The position numbers were made by a program, and so were the translations under genes. A stretch of 64,000 nucleotides of DNA from Marsupella aquatica (Eukaryota > Marchantiophyta). Shown here piece by piece: positions 58,671 through 64,000 of the stretch. The DNA is taken from NCBI GenBank assembly GCA_973895155.1, contig OZ316895.1, forward strand, positions 15,004,001 through 15,068,000, given 5' to 3'. Positions within the stretch are counted from its first letter, which is position 1. Every line of letters starts with the position of its first letter. Under the pieces are notes generated by a model. The model saw nothing but the letters and a program-made list of their open reading frames with translations. It was not told the DNA's origin and did no database searches.

Positions 58671-61600
58671 ATGGCATCCGAAGGAGAAACTAGCAAGAAG
58701 AAACGGAAGACCTTAGGAAAAACTGATGGGAGCACCCCAAAAAAGAAAGCCAGAGTGAAGAAGAGTGCCCCGAGTTTGGATTCCATCAGCAATTTTTGTG
58801 GGAGAAAAATGACCTTGAAATCTACAGTAACTGATACTGTTCTTCGAGTTGATCCAAAAGATATGAAGCACTGGGGGGTGGTGCTTGATAACAATGTTCT
58901 CCGTATGTGCATAGCTTTTGAAGAGGAGACTTTGGTATTGTCCAGCTCTAGGATACTTAGTTGTGTCTATGAGAAAAATGTAAACCTGAAAGATTGTCAA
59001 GAAGCTTTGGTACTTTTGGTTGAGGAGAATACAGGCATTGAAGAATCAGAAAATACCAGGATCTGCTATTGTTTCTCTAGAGAAGTGTTCAGGATGTTTG
59101 ATCAGACATACATGGAGGCGAATTGCAGTTTCTCACTAGAGGCATTTTCAGCCATTTGGGATCCCACTTTCCCAAAAGTTTCTACACTCATAAATGGCCA
59201 GAACATTGAGAGGTATGTGCTATGCATATTGTCCTGGGCAAATTGCACTTTTGCAGAAACATTTCGTGTAGGGAAGAAGGAGGACCTTGAGAAGCATTCC
59301 AAATTTGAGACTGGAGAACTTCCCAAATTGATCACTGGAGAAAACATAGGAGATCTTTGCAAGAGTTTCAATGGTGCTTATAAGAAAGCAAACATCTTTG
59401 ACAGCAGAGTTTTCAATGTTGAAAATTCAAAATGTCACATTGCACCCAATGTTGTAAAATGTAGAGGTCATGATCCTGATTACCCACGAGATCTTGCCAA
59501 TTTGATGAAATTTCAATCGTTGGTAAATTTTGAGAAACGAGTTTGTTTCCTCATCCCTGTGTTATGGGCAGAGAGCAGGAGCACTGAAGTTGGCTATTGT
59601 GGAACTCCATTGACACAGCCACCTATCCTTGATCAAATTGACAATTATCATTTTTGGATAATTGGAGGCCAGCACACCGTTATGGCCTACCGGTTACTTT
59701 TGAAAGATGAATCAGTGGCTCTTGAGATTCATCAAAAATGTTTTACAATTGATGCAGTCATGTTTTGGGCACCATACAATTTGGCTAGCAACTTGGTGAT
59801 GATGGGATTATCTAAGACATTAAATCATGTTCATCACACAGCAATGGATGAATCTCAGTTTTTCCTCATTGCAAGGCAAGTTAGGGATATTTGGAAAAGT
59901 TATGGGCGTCTTCCTTCAGAGACAAACAGCATAAGACTCAAAATGGAGGGTAAGAATACAAATCTCTATTCTTGTTTAACTTCTGCTCATTCATTTTGAT
60001 GCATAGATTATGAAATTAAATTAGTGTGAACCATGGTTTGTACTCATCTTATGATTTTATTGTGATTGTCTAAACAACATTTCATGAAAGCAGCAATGAT
60101 CGTCATTCCTTGGGCCAAAGATGAGAAGTACCGATTGGGAGAGCTTGGACCTTTCATCTTGAATATGACAGATTCCACCCTCAACTTATGGATGAAAGTA
60201 TACGAGATGTCAAGAGAAGGAAAATTGGTGGCTTTCAACGGGTTCCTACAGAAGGATGTTATCAAGAAAGATTCTGTTCGAGGAGCTTGGGAGGTTGCCC
60301 GAAGAACATTTCGAGATTTTCTTGGAGTTGAGGATGAAGTGTTGATGAAGATTGCAAGGAACTTCTTGCCAACAAGAAGATTTCGTTGATGAAAGAACGA
60401 AGTAGCGGAATTGTGAAGAAAATAGATGCAGTTCCCATTGAAGAAGATTTCATTGCTCTTGATGAGTATTGTGTTAAAAAAAACACAATAAGCAGTTTGA
60501 AATATTGCTTTTGAAGTATCTTGCAAAAGACAAAATGACTAGGGAGAAGTTACAGGCATTGCCCATGGAGCAGAGAAGGGAGAAGGTGAATGCAATGAGA
60601 GATTTCTTTAAGCTTACTCCCGAAAAAGCTGAAAAGCTTCGAAGTACACTTGGACCTATAGTGATCCCAAGATCGCTAACGAAAACCACTAGAAACAAAG
60701 AGCTCCAAGATCTTCTTCCTGGAGTTTTCAAGAGTCTGATCTGGTCAATCAGGGCTTCTGTGGATGAAAAAGGTAATCCGATGGTGATGCAACTTGATAC
60801 AAAACTTAGGTTTTGTTCAAGTAAAGGATTTGGAACTGCTGAATTTTTTGATCCAATCGTCTTGGAGTTGAAAGAAATGTCATCATTCATATTCTTTGAT
60901 GCTACCATGATGTCTGGAGTAAGTTCAATGACACGAAAGACATATGAAGCATTCTTTGATGCTACAATTATCATTGGGTCAAAACCATCTCATGTTGTGG
61001 TAGTGGTATCAACTGCAATCAATGCTTTTTTTGTGATGAGTGCTATTTCAGCACACCCACATTATGTTGCATTTACCACACAGTACCAGACAAAATCTAA
61101 ATCGTCATCTTCAGCATCGACAGTTTATCATTCAAATTGTCTTTTTGTGACTTATGCATTCTTCAAGGTGTCATTCACTGAAGAATGTGAAGCAGAAGAA
61201 ATTTCGACAAAAATTCTGTTAAGCTTTAAGAAAATAGGATTCTTGGGGAATTACGAAGAGACAACAGAAGATGTTGCAGAGCAGACTCAACTTGGGGAGA
61301 AGAGCAGAATATTCTACGATAACTTGACTTCTCAACTTGTTTCATTTGACAAGCTTTCAGTTTGTTTTGGAGATGGCCAACATCTTACTGACTCACTTTT
61401 GTTATGTGTTTCTAAACCCAAAACCTTAGAAAGTCTATTAAATTTCTGATTATATTCTAATCCCAAGCAAATATTAAAACTTTGATTGTTTTGCAGAAAT
61501 TAGGAGCCCGGGTACGTTCATATTGTAATGAGTCCAACCACGAAAGCCTGACACAGTTCTTTTCTTCCACAACCCAATCTGATGAGCCTGAAGAAGCACC

Positions 61601-61827
61601 GTGTGAGCTACGGAGTATTTTGGTGAAAAATATTTCCAGATTGATGAAGTATAATTTGGCCAAGAAGAACACGAGAGAAGACATTGTTGGGCTTTGCAAA
61701 GATACCCTCCACCTTGGTGAAAGTAGTATTGCTCGTGTGATCAAAGAATATGGATTGGATGACACTCCTGAGTCAGATGATGAAGTCTACAAATTTCCTG
61801 TTGATGTACCAACTGGTCCACTTGGAG
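58671..61827 (+). CDS. ParB/Srx-like domain protein of a putative transposon, two frameshifts
   Basis: The start ATG at 58671 precedes a basic NLS-like tail (KKKRK and PKKKARVKK). Exon 1 is 58671-59949 and joins exon 2 at 60091 in phase 1. Around residue 332 the motif WIIGGQHTVMAYRLLLKDE, after a hydrophobic LIPVLWAE strand, resembles the GGxHR-type signature of the ParB/sulfiredoxin fold, although Thr replaces the usual Arg. A downstream NxASNLVMMGLSKTLNH segment and WKSYGRLPS also fit that superfamily's layout. The frame then breaks near 60350-60360 and again at an 8-A run (60476-60483); each looks like a 1-nt loss. Coding resumes to about 61407, and exons 61497-61827 and 62400 onward follow in consistent phase. 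The 60.5-61.8 kb part is unrecognised. Either a decaying copy or homopolymer sequencing errors would explain the breaks. Introns carry the GAACCATGG palindrome. Confidence 0.6.
60028..60040. repeat. Palindromic motif in intron 1 of the ParB-like gene
   Basis: GAACCATGGTTTG lies in the 141-bp intron 59950-60090. This is one of the intronic copies that tie the motif to the gene rather than to intergenic filler. Confidence 0.75.
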
Positions 61828-61961
61828 GTTAATATATTAACCATACTTTTTGATAAACTAAATTTTTGAGTAACTTCAGATAAATTTTGAATCAATAAGT
61901 TCTCAAATAAATTATATATATGATTTAAGGTAGAGTGATTGATTTATAAGAATAGCTACGC

Positions 61962-62258
61962 ACGAACCATGGTTTGAACAAGTTAAACTTATGAAATTAG
62001 ATAAGTTGAACTTGTGGAGTTAGATATTTAAATTGCATCAATCATGGCTCTAAGTATGCAAGTTAGTTGAACTTGTGGAGTTAGATATTTAAAATGCATC
62101 AATCATGGTTCTAAGTATGCAAGTTAGAGATAGACTCATTCATATAGAGTAGAACAACTCATGATTTGAACTTGTAAAATGAATCTATTAATTCATTTAA
62201 TTTATTTGTTTTGTGGAACTTGAAAAATGAGACATAATATAGTGTGAACCATGGTTTA
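61962..62258. repeat. Palindromic motif copies in the last visible intron
   Basis: ACGAACCATGGTTTG near 61962 and GAACCATGGTTTA near 62246 lie in the intron 61828-62399. The same intron has a ~55-bp direct duplication (TTGAACTTGTGGAGTTAGATATTTAAA with ATGCATCAATCATGG-type sequence) at about 62005-62120. Confidence 0.75.
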
Positions 62259-62399
62259 CACTTGTCATATATACATGTAGTCATCAAAGATAAACAAAAC
62301 AACTTGATGTCTGAAGAATGACCATTGATAATTAAAAGTCAATCCATTCATCACATTTATTTATAGTTCTTTGTTTTGGTTGATTTATTTTGGTTGCAG

Positions 62400-64000
62400 G
62401 AGAAAGTGATCTTGTTGAGGATGAGGACGAAGATGACAACATTGATCCACCAAATGATTCACAACCATTAAATCTGGATAACATGGAATCACAAGATGAT
62501 TCAATGAAAATTCCTGACTCGTTCAGGGCTTTCCAAACCAAACCAGAGTTCAATGTTGAACAAGAGGCAGTTTCAATGGCCAAAGAACAAGACTCTACGG
62601 TCTCAACTCTAGACCCAAACAATGTTAAAAATATACAATCAGATTGTAGCCTTGTTAGGGTGCAAGAATCAAAACAAAAAATTACATATGATGAAACCAA
62701 AAATACAAATGAGCGAAGAATGATTGTCCGGAAATGTATGTGGGAAAATTACATTCCTGATCAGGAAACTAGTCGACCCGGTCATATTTCTAAAGCTGAT
62801 TGGGATGAGTTTTTTCAAAGCGAAGCTCAATTCCATGGGTGGAAAGCAAAAGCATATTGGGCTGAAGCTTTGACTCGTCGCTCCGGTTTGGAAACCCCTG
62901 AACAAATCATTAATTTACAAGACAATATCTACTATGCATCAGAAGTATGTGAAATGGTTGGAGACCCTCCTATCCATGATTTTGCCATTCAAAGTGAACC
63001 TGAAAGCACTATTCATGAGTGGACTTGGATGAAGCAGTATCAACTAACCTCTAGTAACTCTATCTCTACCTCTATAGAGACAGTGCCCGTGTCCAACCTT
63101 GACACACCAAATACATGTGCAATCAACAATTCTACGGTGGAGCAGATGGATTCATTAGTGATCAAAACTAACATTTTGGACAGGTCTACCATAACAACAG
63201 AGCCAAGAAGCATTGAAAATGGTCCAGCGGTGGATAAGATGGATCCTTCAAAAGTTGAACCTAATATTTCAATGGACAACGGCATATTTAAGCGATTGCA
63301 CAACATGACGATGGGGAGGCCGGTTTTTGCACAACATTTGGAGCCAAGAAATGTTGACACCAACCTAGCAGTGGAGCAGATAGATCATTTTTTGGATGTG
63401 CCTTTCACATCAATAGAGGCAAGAAACGGTGACAATAGTCAAGTGGTGGAGCACAATAGTCAAGTGGTGGAACAGATGGATCCTTTTGAAACTAACATCT
63501 TGCACCTGCCTTCCACTTTGACAGAATCAAGAAATGCTCATTTACATGTGGATCCGGTAATGGTGTCTCACACATCGTTGGATTCTATAAAAAATGGTGG
63601 TGATCCTAGAATGATAAGCAATTATAAAGTAATGGAGCCTCTAAGGGGTGGGAGTAGTATTTTAGAGGAGCCTAAGATTGTTTCACCAAACAAAGAAAGT
63701 CATCCTAGGATGTTCATTGATACTTTGCCAGAATCAAATGTGAAAGAAATTGTAGATTGGGAAGAGGAGGCATCTACTGCAGCCTACGCTGATGGATTGA
63801 ATGAATTGCCACCTCCTTTTTTGGGCATCCCATTAGTTTCAGCTTCTTCTCATGGAGATTGTTCACAAACAACTACTGCAACAAAAATAGTGCTTCCTAA
63901 GGCTGATTCCAAGGTGAATCCAGTTCGGGCCACTCGGCGGGATTCAAAGCAATCTTCAGTGATAGAGGCGGTTACTATACCGCCAAAGGTGAAGAAGATA
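62400..64000 (+). CDS. Continuing exon of the ParB-like gene, open to the window end
   Basis: From a TTGCAG acceptor at 62399 the frame (codons from 62402) stays open for ~533 codons to the last base with no stop. It joins the 61497-61827 exon in phase 1, so it is probably the same gene. It starts with an acidic run (LVEDEDEDDNID). A more ordered patch follows with WENYIPDQE, HISKADWDEFF, GWKAKAYWAEAL and a WTWMKQY end (~residues 105-220 of the exon). The rest is low-complexity with degenerate repeats built around E(P/A/S)RN and VEQMD. It contains no recognised domain. The gene end lies outside the window. Confidence 0.6.

Overview
This window is nuclear DNA from a land plant. The evidence is GT-AG introns, an AP2-family gene with the plant-specific 9-nt microexon, plant-type L1 LINE fragments and several plant MITE types. 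A seedless plant such as a bryophyte is my guess from the divergent but complete WRINKLED1-like and WDR13-like proteins; the sequence alone does not settle it. All gene models were spliced by hand from reading frames, splice-site dinucleotides and intron phase.

Layout: (1) 0.6-6.1 kb holds a 10-exon J-domain/DUF3752 nuclear protein gene. (2) 6.1-11.7 kb is a repeat-bearing spacer with a PIF/Harbinger-like MITE. (3) 11.7-16.4 kb holds a 13-exon WD40 gene of the WDR13 type. (4) 16.4-33.1 kb has no gene I can support. It holds two inverted-repeat elements, two diverged copies of a ~1.7-2.1 kb dispersed repeat (one containing a hAT-like MITE with a perfect 8-bp target duplication), tRNA-derived SINE-like pieces and degenerate tandem repeats. 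(5) 33.2-36.4 kb holds a 6-exon double-AP2 transcription factor of the WRINKLED1 type. (6) 36.4-41.1 kb is AT-rich spacer with a second hAT-like MITE inserted into a minisatellite, and a LINE endonuclease relic.

(7) 41.1-64.0 kb is transposon-dominated. At 41.1-44.9 kb lies a broken transposase-like gene with a putative RNase H-type core resembling the DUF7869 family. At 58.7 kb to the window end lies a large multi-exon gene, disturbed by two 1-nt frameshifts, whose N-terminal half has a ParB/sulfiredoxin-like GGQH motif. Both genes are flanked by, and carry in their introns but not in the exons I read, a palindrome with core GAACCATGGTTCG (best 16-mer ACGAACCATGGTTCGT). I found it only to the right of 40.8 kb. 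This shared signature suggests that the two genes belong to one element family. A ParB-like protein beside a cluster of 16-bp palindromes is the most interesting observation here; the functional link is inference. Between the two genes lie a LINE reverse-transcriptase fragment, a TIR element filled by a ~75-bp minisatellite, and nested direct and inverted repeats.

The three intact genes are ordinary housekeeping or regulatory loci with no evident functional link to each other.
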